Numbered from the stretch's first letter, positions 47,960 to 59,094 are shown. The stretch is 64,000 nt of DNA from Rhodanobacter sp. C05 (GCF_002001165.1 NZ_MUNQ01000010.1:246782-310781), one strand, 5' to 3'. Made by a program: numbers and translations. Notes: generated by a model from the letters alone, not told the origin.

Positions 47960-48814
47960 CTAGGCTTGGCGCTGAGTCCTGAATGGCCGCTCGCGCAGCC
48001 ATTTGGTGGCGATCCACTTCTCTCCGCGCAGTACCGGCAGGCCGGCATGCAGCGAGCTGCGGTCGCCACCTTCGTAGGCGAAATAGACGGCTGTGCCGCG
48101 CCGCGCGGTGACTGTCAGGCCGATCTCGGGGAAGGCAGTGCCGCCACCTTGCTCGGGCGTATTCAGATACATCACCACGCTGGCGATGCGCTGACCGCCG
48201 ATCGCCGTCACCGCGCCGTAACCGGCTTGCTCCGGATCGAACCAGTCGTAATGCGGTTCGTACTCCTGACCAGGCAGGTAATGCAGTATCTGCAGTCCTT
48301 CGCCATGATTCATCGGCACGCCCAACAGACCTGCCAGACGTTGCTCGATCCGGCTGATCAGCGGCAACTCGTTCAGCGTGAAGAACATGCCTTCGCTGGT
48401 GCGTCGCTGATCCACCTGGTGCTTGCCGTCGGTGTCGACGGTGAGCGCGCGCTGCAAGCGCGGCCGCGCCAGCGCAATCAGGTCGGTGCATTCCTGTTCC
48501 GTGAGAATGCCATCCAGCACGCGCAGTGTCGGGGTGTCGACGATGAGCGTAACGTCGAGTACATGGCCATCGATGGTGACGCTGGGTGGTTCGGGATGCC
48601 TCGTGCGCAAACCGGCTGGAGTCGTCTTGTCGGTGCTGGCGTGCAAGGCCGCCAGCGGCAACTTCAATACTTCGGCGACGATGCTGCGGCTCTGCCGCGG
48701 GTCATAGCCGTTGTCCTTCATCAACTTCAGCACGTCCGGGATGCCGTGCCCGGCACGCGTGGTGGCGAGAATCCATTCGCGCAGTTCGGGGCTGATCGTG
48801 GTGCGTGAGTGCAT
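47960..48814 (-). CDS. 2OG-Fe(II) oxygenase, prolyl-4-hydroxylase-like
   Basis: 284-residue protein with a C-terminal 2-oxoglutarate/Fe(II) dioxygenase domain of the prolyl 4-hydroxylase alpha-subunit type. The facial triad is visible: H-x-D in YEPHYDWFD and the distal His in SSLHAGLPV. The 2OG-binding Lys is in GEKWIATKWLRE. The N-terminal 80 residues (LREWILATTRAGHGIPDVLKLMKDNGYD) form a small helical module seen in related xanthomonad proteins. It has no signal peptide, so the substrate would be cytoplasmic, either a protein prolyl residue or a small molecule. It lies 95 bases upstream of ppa on the same strand. Confidence 0.88.
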   Translation of the reverse strand: MHSRTTISPELREWILATTRAGHGIPDVLKLMKDNGYDPRQSRSIVAEVLKLPLAALHASTDKTTPAGLRTRHPEPPSVTIDGHVLDVTLIVDTPTLRVLDGILTEQECTDLIALARPRLQRALTVDTDGKHQVDQRRTSEGMFFTLNELPLISRIEQRLAGLLGVPMNHGEGLQILHYLPGQEYEPHYDWFDPEQAGYGAVTAIGGQRIASVVMYLNTPEQGGGTAFPEIGLTVTARRGTAVYFAYEGGDRSSLHAGLPVLRGEKWIATKWLRERPFRTQRQA

Positions 48815-48890
48815 GAGGTTGTGCGTGGGCGAGAATTCCGAAAGGTTACTTCACGCACGGCTGCAGGCGAAGTCCGGCAAGGAGCCGTGA

Positions 48891-48914
48891 CGCGAGCCGG
48901 CAACGGCCGGCTCG
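48891..48914. terminator. GC-rich hairpin after the prolyl oligopeptidase gene
   Basis: A perfect 10-bp stem (GCGAGCCGGC with GCCGGCTCGC) and a four-base loop, 29 bases past the minus-strand stop at 48943. There is no T-run. Confidence 0.5.
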
Positions 48915-48942
48915 CGAGGGCTGCATGACTGCGTGAGGTACC

Positions 48943-51081
48943 TTACTTCAGCTGATCCCACAGAAAATCGTAGGCCAGCGCGTGCATCAGTGCGGCCTGC
49001 TTGTTGTCGGCACCGGCGCCATGGCCGCCTTCGAGGTTCTCGTAGAACCATACGTTCGGAATGCCCATCGCCTGCATCTTCGCAGCCATCTTGCGCGCCT
49101 GCACCGGACCGACGCGATCGTCGCTGGTGGTGGTGTAGAACAGCACCGGTGGGTAATGCCCATCCTTGTGCAGGTTCTGGTACGGCGAGAAGGTCTTGAT
49201 GAAGTTCCAGTCAGCGGTATCCGGATTGCCGTATTCGGCCATCCATGACGCACCCGCCGACAGGTGGCTGTAGCGCTTCATGTCGAGCAAGGGTACCTCG
49301 CAGGCGATCGCGCCGAACAGCTGCGGATACATCGTCAGCATGTTGCCCATCAGCAGGCCGCCATTGCTGCCACCCTCGGCGCCGAGATGCTTGGCAGATG
49401 TCACGCCACGCTTGACCAGGTCCTCGGCGACGGCGGCAAAGTCCTCGTACGCACGCGGGCGGTTTGCCTTCAGCGCAGCCTGATGCCATTGCGGGCCGTA
49501 TTCGCCGCCGCCGCGGATGTTCGCCACCACGTAGACACCGCCGCGGTCCAGCCAGGCACGGCCGATGCTGCCGCTGTAATGCGGCTGCAGCGAAACTTCG
49601 AAGCCGCCGTAGCCGTACAGCAGGGTGCGGTTGGCACCGTTCAGCTTCATGCCTTTCGGGGCGATCTCGAAATACGGCACGCGGGTGCCATCCTTCGAGC
49701 TGACAAAGTGCTGGCTGACCTCGAACTTTGCAGCATCGAAGAACGCGGGTTCGTGCTTGATCGTCTCGGCCGGCACGCTGCCGAGCACGCCGCGCTGCAG
49801 TGATGACGGCGTGAGAAAGCCGGTGACGCCGAGCCAGTATTCGTCGCTGTGATCCGGGTCGGTATCGACCACGCTGATCGTGCTCATCGCCGGTGCGCCC
49901 GGCATCGCCTCGCGCTTCCAGTCGCCTTCGGGCGTTTCCATCTGCGGCGGAGTCAATACTTCCACCCGGCTCTTGACGTCGTCCAGCACGTCGAGGATCA
50001 GATGATGCTGGGTCCAGTTGTACGAGGCCAGTGAGGTATGCGCATCCGGCTTGAAAAGCACCGTGAATGCAGGCTTGCCGGCCATGAAGTCGTCGAACTT
50101 CGTCGCCAGCAGTGCACCCGACGGATAGGTGGATCCGCCAATCGTCCATGGCGAGCGCGTCAGCACCAGCAGCCATTCGCGATGGGCATCGGCGCTGGCG
50201 TCGGTCGGTACGTCGACGCGGGTCAGCTTGTCGCCGCTGCGCTGGTACAGCTCGCTGTGGAAGAAATCCTTGGCGACGGAAACGAAGTCGCGCTCGTAGC
50301 CCGGTGTGCGGTCGTGCGAGGCGCTGACCGCCAGATCGGTTGGCTTGCCCTCATACACGGTCGCGGCGGACGAGAGCGGCGTACCGCGTTTCCATTGCTT
50401 GACGATGCGCGGATAGCTCGATTCGGTCATCGAACCGGGACCGAAGTCCGTGCCGACGTAGATGGTGTTGTCGTCGATCCAGTCGACCTCGGTCTTCGCC
50501 ACCGGCAGCTCGAAACCGCCCTTGACGAAGGAATTGCTGGCCATGTCGAACTCGCGCACGTTCACCGCATCGCCGCCGTCCGGTGACAGCGAGATCAGGC
50601 AGCGTTCGAATTTCGGTTTCAGGCATTGCACGCCCTTGAACACCCAGCGCTTGTTCTCGGCCTTGTTCAGCGCGTCGATGTCCAGCAGCAGCTGCCACTT
50701 CGGCTCGGTCTTGCGGTATTCGTCCAGCGTGGTGCGCCGCCAGATGCCGCGTGGATGGGCCTGGTCGCGCCAGAAGTTGTACAGCCAGCCGTCCATGCGG
50801 TTGACATCGGGAATGCGGGCATCCGAGTCGAGTACCTCGAGGATGCTGTCACGGGTCTTGACGAACTCGGCATTGTCGACAAACTGTTTTGTGGTTACCG
50901 CGTTCTGCTGCTTCACCCAGTCCATTGAACGGGTGCCGTGGATATCCTCCAGCCATTGATACGGGTCGTCCGCTACGCGGGTGTCTGCCGGCACCTTGGC
51001 GGCCTTGTCATTCTGGGCATGAGCATTGTTCATGCCGGTGAGTGTGACGCCGAGCGCCAGCATCAGCCAGACCGATTTCAT
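48943..51081 (-). CDS. Prolyl oligopeptidase family serine peptidase (S9A), secreted
   Basis: 712-residue periplasmic prolyl-specific oligopeptidase. The ATG at 51081 follows GAGGGG and opens a signal peptide (MKSVWLMLALGVTLTGMNNAHA). An N-terminal beta-propeller (about 60-430) gates access to an alpha/beta-hydrolase domain with nucleophile in AEGGSNGGLLMGNML. The acid is in TTSDDRVGPVQARKM and the His in LEGGHGAGAD. Such enzymes cleave short peptides after proline, which would complement the secreted S53 endopeptidases in peptide use. It ends with a single transcription unit bounded by hairpins on both sides. Confidence 0.92.
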   Translation of the reverse strand: MKSVWLMLALGVTLTGMNNAHAQNDKAAKVPADTRVADDPYQWLEDIHGTRSMDWVKQQNAVTTKQFVDNAEFVKTRDSILEVLDSDARIPDVNRMDGWLYNFWRDQAHPRGIWRRTTLDEYRKTEPKWQLLLDIDALNKAENKRWVFKGVQCLKPKFERCLISLSPDGGDAVNVREFDMASNSFVKGGFELPVAKTEVDWIDDNTIYVGTDFGPGSMTESSYPRIVKQWKRGTPLSSAATVYEGKPTDLAVSASHDRTPGYERDFVSVAKDFFHSELYQRSGDKLTRVDVPTDASADAHREWLLVLTRSPWTIGGSTYPSGALLATKFDDFMAGKPAFTVLFKPDAHTSLASYNWTQHHLILDVLDDVKSRVEVLTPPQMETPEGDWKREAMPGAPAMSTISVVDTDPDHSDEYWLGVTGFLTPSSLQRGVLGSVPAETIKHEPAFFDAAKFEVSQHFVSSKDGTRVPYFEIAPKGMKLNGANRTLLYGYGGFEVSLQPHYSGSIGRAWLDRGGVYVVANIRGGGEYGPQWHQAALKANRPRAYEDFAAVAEDLVKRGVTSAKHLGAEGGSNGGLLMGNMLTMYPQLFGAIACEVPLLDMKRYSHLSAGASWMAEYGNPDTADWNFIKTFSPYQNLHKDGHYPPVLFYTTTSDDRVGPVQARKMAAKMQAMGIPNVWFYENLEGGHGAGADNKQAALMHALAYDFLWDQLK

Positions 51082-51220
51082 GGTGTGCCCCTCAGTGTGC
51101 GAATGGATGTGTGCGTGGGATACGGCGGACGTGATCCGCGCCCGATCGAGCGTAACCGCATGATCATACGGCCGCCTGTGACTAAAGTCAGGGTGGCCCG
51201 GGTCAGTTTGGTATAAACGA

Positions 51221-51244
51221 AAAGTCCCGCCGAAGCGGGACTTT
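51221..51244 (-). terminator. Rho-independent terminator of the H+-pyrophosphatase gene
   Basis: A perfect 10-bp stem (AAAGTCCCGC with GCGGGACTTT) and a CGAA loop, 23 bases past the minus-strand stop. On the minus strand it is followed by a T-rich TCGTTTATACC. Confidence 0.8.
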
Positions 51245-51266
51245 CGCTGTCACGGTAACGCGTGGC

Positions 51267-53333
<2,067 letters not shown>

Positions 53334-53458
53334 CGGAGCCTCCCCATGAGTTGTCAGTGGCCGTCCGGAACGGGCGGTCCCATGGAGTATAGGCAGACCT
53401 TGTTGCACAGACTGTTGTGCGGCGCAGCGCGCTGATGTGTCGCCATTCCGGAAAGGAA

Positions 53459-53484
53459 AAGGCCATGCGCAGCGGCATGGCCTT
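53459..53484 (-). terminator. Terminator of the RcnB-like gene
   Basis: A perfect 10-bp stem (AAGGCCATGC with GCATGGCCTT) and a six-base loop. On the minus strand it is followed by TTTCCTTTCC. It separates the rcnB-like gene from hppA. Confidence 0.72.
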
Positions 53485-53507
53485 GGGCCATCCGGATTGA
53501 CGCGAAC

Positions 53508-53876
53508 TCAATGCAGCGCGACGTCCAGGATGATACCGGTGGTGACCGCGACCAGCAGAAAGTCGTTGCCCGCACGGACCCAGCGATAGCCACGCGGCGG
53601 TGGACGCAGGCGGTAATAACCGTAGTTGCGCACCACATAGGTCGGGCCGTTATAGCGATGCCCACGTTCCCAGCGCGAATGGCGCGGGCCGCCAGCGCGA
53701 TAGCCGTGGCGTCGATGATCGTCGCCGCGACCGCGGTGGTCATGGTGACCGCGGTCGTATCCGTGATGGTCGCGATCATGGCGGCCGTGATCGTCATGAT
53801 CAGGGGCGGCCAGTGCCAAGCTGCCGGTAGTGAGCAGGGCGATGGCAATAAGCAGGCGGCTGATGAGTTTCATCAT
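53508..53876 (-). CDS. His-rich RcnB-like periplasmic protein
   Basis: 122-residue secreted protein. The signal peptide is MMKLISRLLIAIALLTTGSLALA. A strikingly His/Asp/Arg-rich segment follows (DHDDHGRHDRDHHGYDRGHH), then a compact RcnB-type end (YYRLRPPPRGYRWVRAGNDF, then LLVAVTTGIILDV). RcnB proteins help nickel/cobalt homeostasis in the periplasm. The C-terminal hallmark is convincing; metal binding by the His-rich part is inference. The GGAGGA binding site lies within a perfect palindrome (53882-53893) four bases before the first of two adjacent ATGs, so start use is uncertain by three bases. Confidence 0.85.
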   Translation of the reverse strand: MMKLISRLLIAIALLTTGSLALAAPDHDDHGRHDRDHHGYDRGHHDHRGRGDDHRRHGYRAGGPRHSRWERGHRYNGPTYVVRNYGYYRLRPPPRGYRWVRAGNDFLLVAVTTGIILDVALH

Positions 53877-53881
53877 GGACT

Positions 53882-53893
53882 CCTCCGCGGAGG
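53882..53893 (-). promoter_or_regulatory. Palindrome CCTCCGCGGAGG containing the rcnB-like Shine-Dalgarno
   Basis: A 12-bp perfect palindrome whose right half on the minus strand is GGAGG, the ribosome-binding site. In RNA two neighbouring transcripts could pair, or a protein could bind the DNA. A hairpin in one RNA would have a zero-base loop, so is unlikely as such. Confidence 0.4.
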
Positions 53894-54027
53894 TCGTGGC
53901 CGCAACGGTGCGGCCATCGACTCGGGAGGGTGGATCGTAGAAACATGCGGCTGAATGGAAGGCCGTTGGCCTGTAACGACTTCAGGCTGGACTCAGCAGG
54001 CTTTGCTGCGGCGCATGGATTTGCGAT

Positions 54028-55305
54028 TCAGTGCGAAAATGGCGGCAGCTTTCGAGCCACCGCGACGTTCTTCAGCTGTACATAGCGTGGCAGGCCATTC
54101 TTGCCATAGGGCAGCGGTGCCTCGCCATGGATCAGTGGCGCAAGGTAACGGCGCGCGGCGGCGGTGATGCCGAAACCGTCGCGGCTGATGAAGTTCTTCG
54201 GCATCTTCTTCTCGCGATTGGCGATCTTCGCCAGCGGCGCCGCCTCGACCTTCCAGCGATAAGGCGCATCGCTGCTGCGCACGATCACCGGCATCACCGC
54301 ATTCATGCCGGCCAGCGCGTACTCGACCGCCGCCTTGCCGACGGCGAAGGCCTGCTCGGCGTCGACCTTCGAGGCGGCATGTCGCGCCGAGCGCTGCAGG
54401 TAATCCGGCAGTGCCCAATGATATTTGTAGCCGAGCTTCTCCTTCACCAGCGCGGCCAGTACCGGCGCCACGCCGCCGAGCTGCGCATGGCCGAACGCAT
54501 CGCGCGTGCCGGCCTCGGCGAGGAATTGCCCAGCCGCATTGCGCACGCCTTCGGAGGCGACCACGGTGCACCAGCCCACGCGCTCGACGGTGGCCTTCAC
54601 CTTGGCCAGGAACGCGGCTTCGTCGAACGTGTTCTCGGGAAACAGGATCAGGTGCGGCGCGGCATCCGCGCTTTCGCCCGCCAGCCCTGCGGCGGCTGCG
54701 ATCCAGCCGGCGTGGCGACCCATCACTTCGAGGATGAATACCTTGGTCGAGGTCTCAGCCATCGACGCAACATCGAGGCTCGCCTCCAGCGTGGAGATCG
54801 CGGTGTACTTGGCCACCGAGCCGAAACCAGGACAGCAGTCGGTGACGGCGAGGTCGTTGTCTACCGTCTTCGGCACACCGATGCAGCGGATGTCGTAGCC
54901 CATCGCCTTGCCGAGCTGCGAGATCTTCAGCGCGGTATCCGCCGAATCGTTGCCGCCGTTGTAGAGGAACCAGCGGATGTCGTGGGCGCGAAATACATCG
55001 ATCAGTCTCGCGTACTCGGCGCGGTTGTCTTCCAGCGACTTCAGCTTGTAACGGCATGAACCGAACGCGCCGCCAGGCGTACGGCGCAGCGCGGTGATGG
55101 ACGCGGCCGATTCCTTCGAGGTGTCGATCAGCTCTTCGCGCAGGGCGCCGAGGATGCCGTTGCGCGCGGCGTACACCTTCACTCCCTTGGCGCGGGCAGC
55201 CTCGATCACGCCGGCGGCGGTGGCATTGATCACCGCCGTGACGCCACCGGACTGGGCGTACAGCAGGTTGCCGGTAACGGCTGGCGAGCGGCGGGTCGGG
55301 CTCAT
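54028..55305 (-). CDS. pfp: Pyrophosphate-dependent 6-phosphofructokinase
   Basis: 425-residue enzyme converting fructose 6-phosphate and PPi to fructose 1,6-bisphosphate and phosphate, reversibly, in central carbon metabolism. The N-terminal LLYAQSGGVTAVINATAAGV, FLYNGGNDSADTALK and GVPKTVDND motifs mark the PPi-using group. The GGND in place of the ATP-type GGDGS is the key sign. The ATG at 55305 follows GAGG by six bases and was chosen over an ATG two codons upstream. The gene lies upstream of the His-rich protein and hppA on the same strand. It is divergent from adk across 191 bases. Confidence 0.93.
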   Translation of the reverse strand: MSPTRRSPAVTGNLLYAQSGGVTAVINATAAGVIEAARAKGVKVYAARNGILGALREELIDTSKESAASITALRRTPGGAFGSCRYKLKSLEDNRAEYARLIDVFRAHDIRWFLYNGGNDSADTALKISQLGKAMGYDIRCIGVPKTVDNDLAVTDCCPGFGSVAKYTAISTLEASLDVASMAETSTKVFILEVMGRHAGWIAAAAGLAGESADAAPHLILFPENTFDEAAFLAKVKATVERVGWCTVVASEGVRNAAGQFLAEAGTRDAFGHAQLGGVAPVLAALVKEKLGYKYHWALPDYLQRSARHAASKVDAEQAFAVGKAAVEYALAGMNAVMPVIVRSSDAPYRWKVEAAPLAKIANREKKMPKNFISRDGFGITAAARRYLAPLIHGEAPLPYGKNGLPRYVQLKNVAVARKLPPFSH

Positions 55306-55448
55306 GGGCATCCTCAATCGGGCAGTGGCGGACGGATCGACGATCAGCGGCAAAGCATTTCGCAACAATCACTTGGCCTGAGTTAGTGAGTGCCGCTGTT
55401 TGACGGCATCGGGTGCAGCGGCTAATTTGGAGGTTAATTCTGGGAATC

Positions 55449-55481
55449 TGGCGGGCTGCCACAGTGTGCGGCAGCCCGCCA
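55449..55481 (+). promoter_or_regulatory. Strong GC-rich hairpin in the adk leader
   Basis: A perfect 12-bp stem (TGGCGGGCTGCC-type left arm with GGCAGCCCGCCA-type right arm) around a nine-base loop, ending 15 bases before the adk ATG. No T-run follows, so it looks more like a translation or RNA-stability element than a terminator. Confidence 0.5.
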
Positions 55482-55496
55482 AACTTGTGGAGCATT

Positions 55497-56081
55497 ATGC
55501 GACTCGTCCTACTTGGTGCGCCCGGCTCGGGCAAAGGTACGCAGGCTGCCCGGCTGAAGGTGGAACTGGGTGTGCCGCATATCTCGACCGGTGACATGTT
55601 GCGCGCCGCCGTTGCGGCGGGCACCGCGATGGGGCTGAAGGCCAAGGCGGTGATGGATGCCGGCCAGCTGGTTTCCGACGACATCCTCCTCGGCATGCTC
55701 GAAGAACGTCTGGCCCAGGACGATGCGAAGGCCGGTTTCATTCTCGATGGCTACCCGCGCAATCTGATCCAGGCTGATGCGCTCGATCACCTGCTGGCCA
55801 AGCTCGCCCAGCCACTGGATGCGGTGGTGAAGCTCGATGTTCCGAACGAGGCGATCATCGCCCGCTGCGAGATCCGCTTCAAGGCGGAAGGTCGCGCCGA
55901 CGACAACCCGGACACCGTACGCAAGCGCCTGGCGATCTATGCCGAGCAGACCGCACCGGTGGCTGACTTCTACGCAAGGCGCGGCAAGCTGCAGGTAGTC
56001 GATGGTGTCGGTGAGCTCACCGATGTCACTGCGCGGGTCAAGCGCGCATTGCAGCAAGAATCAGCAGCGGCGAACGGCTGA
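55497..56081 (+). CDS. adk: Adenylate kinase
   Basis: Cytoplasmic phosphotransferase balancing ATP, ADP and AMP. At 194 residues it is the short form lacking the extended LID domain found in E. coli (214 residues). The P-loop is LLGAPGSGKGTQAARL (residues 4-19), with AMP-binding PHISTGDMLR, GFILDGYPRN and a short lid around FKAEGRADDNPDTV. The ATG at 55497 follows GGAG by four bases. A strong hairpin lies just before it. Mpl follows 46 bases downstream on the same strand. Being next to the PPi-using glycolytic gene fits a shared energy-metabolism neighbourhood. Confidence 0.95.
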   Translation: MRLVLLGAPGSGKGTQAARLKVELGVPHISTGDMLRAAVAAGTAMGLKAKAVMDAGQLVSDDILLGMLEERLAQDDAKAGFILDGYPRNLIQADALDHLLAKLAQPLDAVVKLDVPNEAIIARCEIRFKAEGRADDNPDTVRKRLAIYAEQTAPVADFYARRGKLQVVDGVGELTDVTARVKRALQQESAAANG

Positions 56082-56127
56082 GCACAGCCTGCTCCGGCTG
56101 GAGCGGGTTGCAAGGAATCTCTCCCAC

Positions 56128-57486
56128 ATGCGCATGCATATCCTCGGCATCTGCGGCACCTTCATGGGCGGTGTCGCTGCGCTGGCGCGTGAGCTTGGCC
56201 AAACGGTCGAAGGCTCAGACGCCAACGTCTATCCACCGATGAGTACTCAGCTCGAGGCGCTCGGCATCGAACTGATGCGCGGTTATACGGCGGAACATCT
56301 GCAGCCACCACCAGACCTGGTGGTGGTGGGTAACGCGATGACGCGCGGCAACCCCGCCGTCGAATACATGCTCGATGCGCAGCTGCGCTATATCTCCGGC
56401 CCGCAGTGGCTGGGCGAGACGTTGCTGGCCGGGCGCGAGGTGCTGGCGGTGGCCGGTACCCACGGCAAGACCACGACCACCAGCCTGCTGGCGCATCTGC
56501 TGGAACAAGCAGGACTCGCACCGGGTTTCCTGGTCGGCGGCGTGCCGGGCAATTTCGGTGTGTCGGCGCGGCTGGGGCAGGGCAAGCCGTTTGTGATCGA
56601 GGCGGACGAGTACGACACCGCGTTCTTCGACAAGCGCTCGAAGTTCGTGCACTACCGGCCGCGCATCGCGATCCTCAACAACCTCGAATACGACCACGCG
56701 GATATCTTTCCGGATGTCGCGGCAATCCAGCGCCAGTTCCACCATCTGGTGCGCACCGTGCCAGGAAACGGCCGGCTGATCGTCAACGCGCACGACAGGC
56801 ATCTGGCTGAAGTGCTGGCGATGGGCTGCTGGACGCCGGTGGAAACCTTCGGCATCGGCTGTGGCGACTGGCAGGCCACGCTGATCGAAGCGGATGGCTC
56901 CGCGTTCGCCGTGCATCGCAGTGGCGAGCTGATCGGCGAAGTGCGCTGGCCGTTGCTCGGCAACCACAGCGTGATGAACGCGCTGGCTGCGCTGGCGGCT
57001 GCCACCACGGCGGGTGCCGATCCGTGCGCGTTGCTGCCGGCATTCGCGATGTTCGAAAGCGTGAAGCGACGGATGGAGCTGGTTGGCGAAGTGAACGGCG
57101 TGCGCGTCTACGACGACTTCGCCCATCACCCCACGGCGATCGCCACCACGCTGGCTGGATTGCGGGCGAAGGTCGGCACGGCGCGCATCCTGGTGGCGTT
57201 GGAGCCGCGCTCGAACTCGATGCGCCAGGGTGCGCATGCCGAGGCGCTGGCGCCGTCGCTGGCCGATGCCGATGCGGTGGTGTTCCTGCACCGCCCCGAA
57301 CTGCCGTGGGACGCCGGTCATGTCACGGCTGCACTCGATGGTCGCGGTGGCACCGCACCCAGCGTGGATGCGCTGATCGAGGCGCTGCGGGCGCAAGTGC
57401 GCCCAGGTGATCAGGTGATCTTCATGTCCAACGGTGGTTTCGAGGCAGCACCGCGGCGGTTTGTCGAACGGCTGCGGCACGATTGA
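56128..57486 (+). CDS. mpl: UDP-N-acetylmuramate:L-alanyl-gamma-D-glutamyl-meso-DAP ligase
   Basis: Recycling ligase that joins released murein tripeptide to UDP-MurNAc, feeding peptidoglycan synthesis. It is 452 residues (E. coli 457). The Mur-ligase signatures are intact: MHILGICGTFMGGVAALA (N-domain, UDP binding), AGTHGKTTTTSLLAHLLE (ATP loop near 112), EADEYDTAFFDKRSKFVHY, LEYDHADIFPD and VYDDFAHHPTAIATTLAGL. The ATG at 56128 was chosen with AAGGA eleven bases upstream; a second ATG two codons later is close. The next gene, with a Lon-type substrate-binding domain, follows 45 bases on. Confidence 0.95.
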   Translation: MRMHILGICGTFMGGVAALARELGQTVEGSDANVYPPMSTQLEALGIELMRGYTAEHLQPPPDLVVVGNAMTRGNPAVEYMLDAQLRYISGPQWLGETLLAGREVLAVAGTHGKTTTTSLLAHLLEQAGLAPGFLVGGVPGNFGVSARLGQGKPFVIEADEYDTAFFDKRSKFVHYRPRIAILNNLEYDHADIFPDVAAIQRQFHHLVRTVPGNGRLIVNAHDRHLAEVLAMGCWTPVETFGIGCGDWQATLIEADGSAFAVHRSGELIGEVRWPLLGNHSVMNALAALAAATTAGADPCALLPAFAMFESVKRRMELVGEVNGVRVYDDFAHHPTAIATTLAGLRAKVGTARILVALEPRSNSMRQGAHAEALAPSLADADAVVFLHRPELPWDAGHVTAALDGRGGTAPSVDALIEALRAQVRPGDQVIFMSNGGFEAAPRRFVERLRHD

Positions 57487-57531
57487 ATCCGCGTTTGACG
57501 TGAAGGTCAGCGCACTCGTTACACTTGCTGC

Positions 57532-58134
57532 ATGGCCGCCCAGTCGCCGCTCATCGACATACCCCTGTTCCCGCTGTCCTCCGTGTTGTTTCCCGGTGGC
57601 CAGTTGCAGCTGCGCATCTTCGAGCCACGCTATCTCGACCTGGTGCGCGAATGCACGCGTCATGGCACCGGTTTCGGCGTGTGCCTGATCCTGGAGGGGC
57701 ATGAGGCAGGCGCGCCCGCGGTACCGGCAGCGATTGGCACGATCGCCCGGATCAACGATTTCCATAGCGGCGAGGACGGCCTGCTCGGGATCACTGCCGA
57801 GGGTGGTTCGCGTTTCCGGGTTGCGCGCAGCCGGGTACGCGCCGATGGCCTGGTGCGTGGCGATGCGGAAGTCTGGCCGGCCGAGCCGGAACTGGTGGTG
57901 CCGGTGGAATTCGCGCTGCTGCAGAGCATCCTCGAACGGCTGATCGAGACGATGGCCCCGCACTGGCGGCATGCGCCACGCAGTTCATATGACGATGCGA
58001 GCTGGCTGGGGTTCCGTCTCACCGAACTGCTGCCACTGGACAAGGTCCAACAGCAGCACATGCTCGAATTGACCGATCCGCTGCTGCGGCTGGCGGAGTT
58101 GCGTGACATCCTTCCGCGCTTCCAGAAGCCGTGA
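57532..58134 (+). CDS. Lon N-terminal-type substrate-binding domain protein
   Basis: 200-residue stand-alone version of the Lon protease N-terminal (LAN/PUA-like) domain, without ATPase or peptidase parts. The start MAAQSPLIDIPLFPLSSVLFPGG and the following LQLRIFEPRYLDLVREC are characteristic; GTIARINDFHSGEDGLLGITAEG is the second conserved block. Such proteins are common in proteobacteria, and their function is not settled; binding of unfolded proteins or Lon regulation is speculative. No typical ribosome-binding site is seen at the ATG, which may be translated by readthrough from the mpl transcript. Confidence 0.87.
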   Translation: MAAQSPLIDIPLFPLSSVLFPGGQLQLRIFEPRYLDLVRECTRHGTGFGVCLILEGHEAGAPAVPAAIGTIARINDFHSGEDGLLGITAEGGSRFRVARSRVRADGLVRGDAEVWPAEPELVVPVEFALLQSILERLIETMAPHWRHAPRSSYDDASWLGFRLTELLPLDKVQQQHMLELTDPLLRLAELRDILPRFQKP

Positions 58135-58192
58135 ACGCGCAGCGGGTAAACTGACCAGCCGCACACCTGCATTACCGATGGAGTCGAAACGC

Positions 58193-59011
58193 ATGGGCAC
58201 CCTGGCCGGCAAGACCTTGTTCATCACCGGCGCCTCGCGTGGCATCGGTCTGGCGATTGCACTGCGCGCCGCGCGCGATGGTGCCAACATCGTGATCGCA
58301 GCCAAGAGTGGTGTACCGAATCCGAAGCTGCCCGGCACCATCCATACCGCTGCCAGCGCCGTCGAGGCGGCCGGCGGCAACGCGCTGGCGCTGCAGGTGG
58401 ATATCCGAGAAGAGGATCAGGTGCGTGCCGCAGCGGCGCAGGCGGCCGAGCGCTTTGGTGGCATCGACATCGTGGTCAACAATGCCAGTGCGATCTGGCT
58501 GGCCGGCACTGCCGATACGCCAATGAAGCGTTATGACCTGATGCACCAGGTCAATACCCGCGGCACCTTCCTCGTCACGCAGAGTTGCCTGCCGTACCTG
58601 AAGCAGGCGGCCAACCCGCATGTATTGATGCTGTCGCCGCCGCCGAATCTCGACCCGAAATGGTTCGCGCCGCACACCGCCTACACCATCGCCAAGTACG
58701 GCATGAGCCTGTGTGTGCTCGGCATGAGTGCGGAGTTCGTGCCACTCGGCATCGCGGTCAACGCGTTGTGGCCGCGCACGGTGATCGCCACAGCTGCGAT
58801 CGGCATGATCGATGGCGTGAAGCCCGAGCATTGCCGCAAGCCGGAGATCGTCGCCGATGCCGCGCATGCCATCCTGATCCGCCCATCACGCGACTACACC
58901 GGGCACTTCGCGATCGACGAGAATATCCTGCGCGAAACCGGCACCACGGATTTCGCGTTCTACGCGATGCAGCCGGGCGCTCCCTTGTTGCCGGATCTGT
59001 TCCTGGACTGA
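58193..59011 (+). CDS. Short-chain dehydrogenase/reductase, HSDL2-like
   Basis: 272-residue NAD(P)-dependent oxidoreductase resembling the catalytic half of HSDL2-type SDRs, without the SCP2 lipid domain. The cofactor motif is TGASRGIGLAIAL (14-26), then NNAS, and the catalytic Tyr-x3-Lys in AYTIAKYGMS, with active-site Ser in LMLSPPPNL. The ATG at 58193 has GGAG nine bases before it and was preferred over an ATG five codons upstream. Substrates are probably hydroxy or keto lipids, inferred from family. It lies 58 bases from the gene with the Lon-type domain and 83 before the aminotransferase. Confidence 0.9.
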   Translation: MGTLAGKTLFITGASRGIGLAIALRAARDGANIVIAAKSGVPNPKLPGTIHTAASAVEAAGGNALALQVDIREEDQVRAAAAQAAERFGGIDIVVNNASAIWLAGTADTPMKRYDLMHQVNTRGTFLVTQSCLPYLKQAANPHVLMLSPPPNLDPKWFAPHTAYTIAKYGMSLCVLGMSAEFVPLGIAVNALWPRTVIATAAIGMIDGVKPEHCRKPEIVADAAHAILIRPSRDYTGHFAIDENILRETGTTDFAFYAMQPGAPLLPDLFLD

Positions 59012-59094
59012 TCGCGAAGCCCGTTTTAAGGACTTGTAGCAGCACAGGTTGAATCATTCATGGGTGTCGTTGCAGGCGACGCCTGGAGCGCATC

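Noticed and set aside
56215..57972. Long open frame (585 codons) opposite mpl
   Set aside because: Shadow of mpl third-position GC bias; no family match or start signal.
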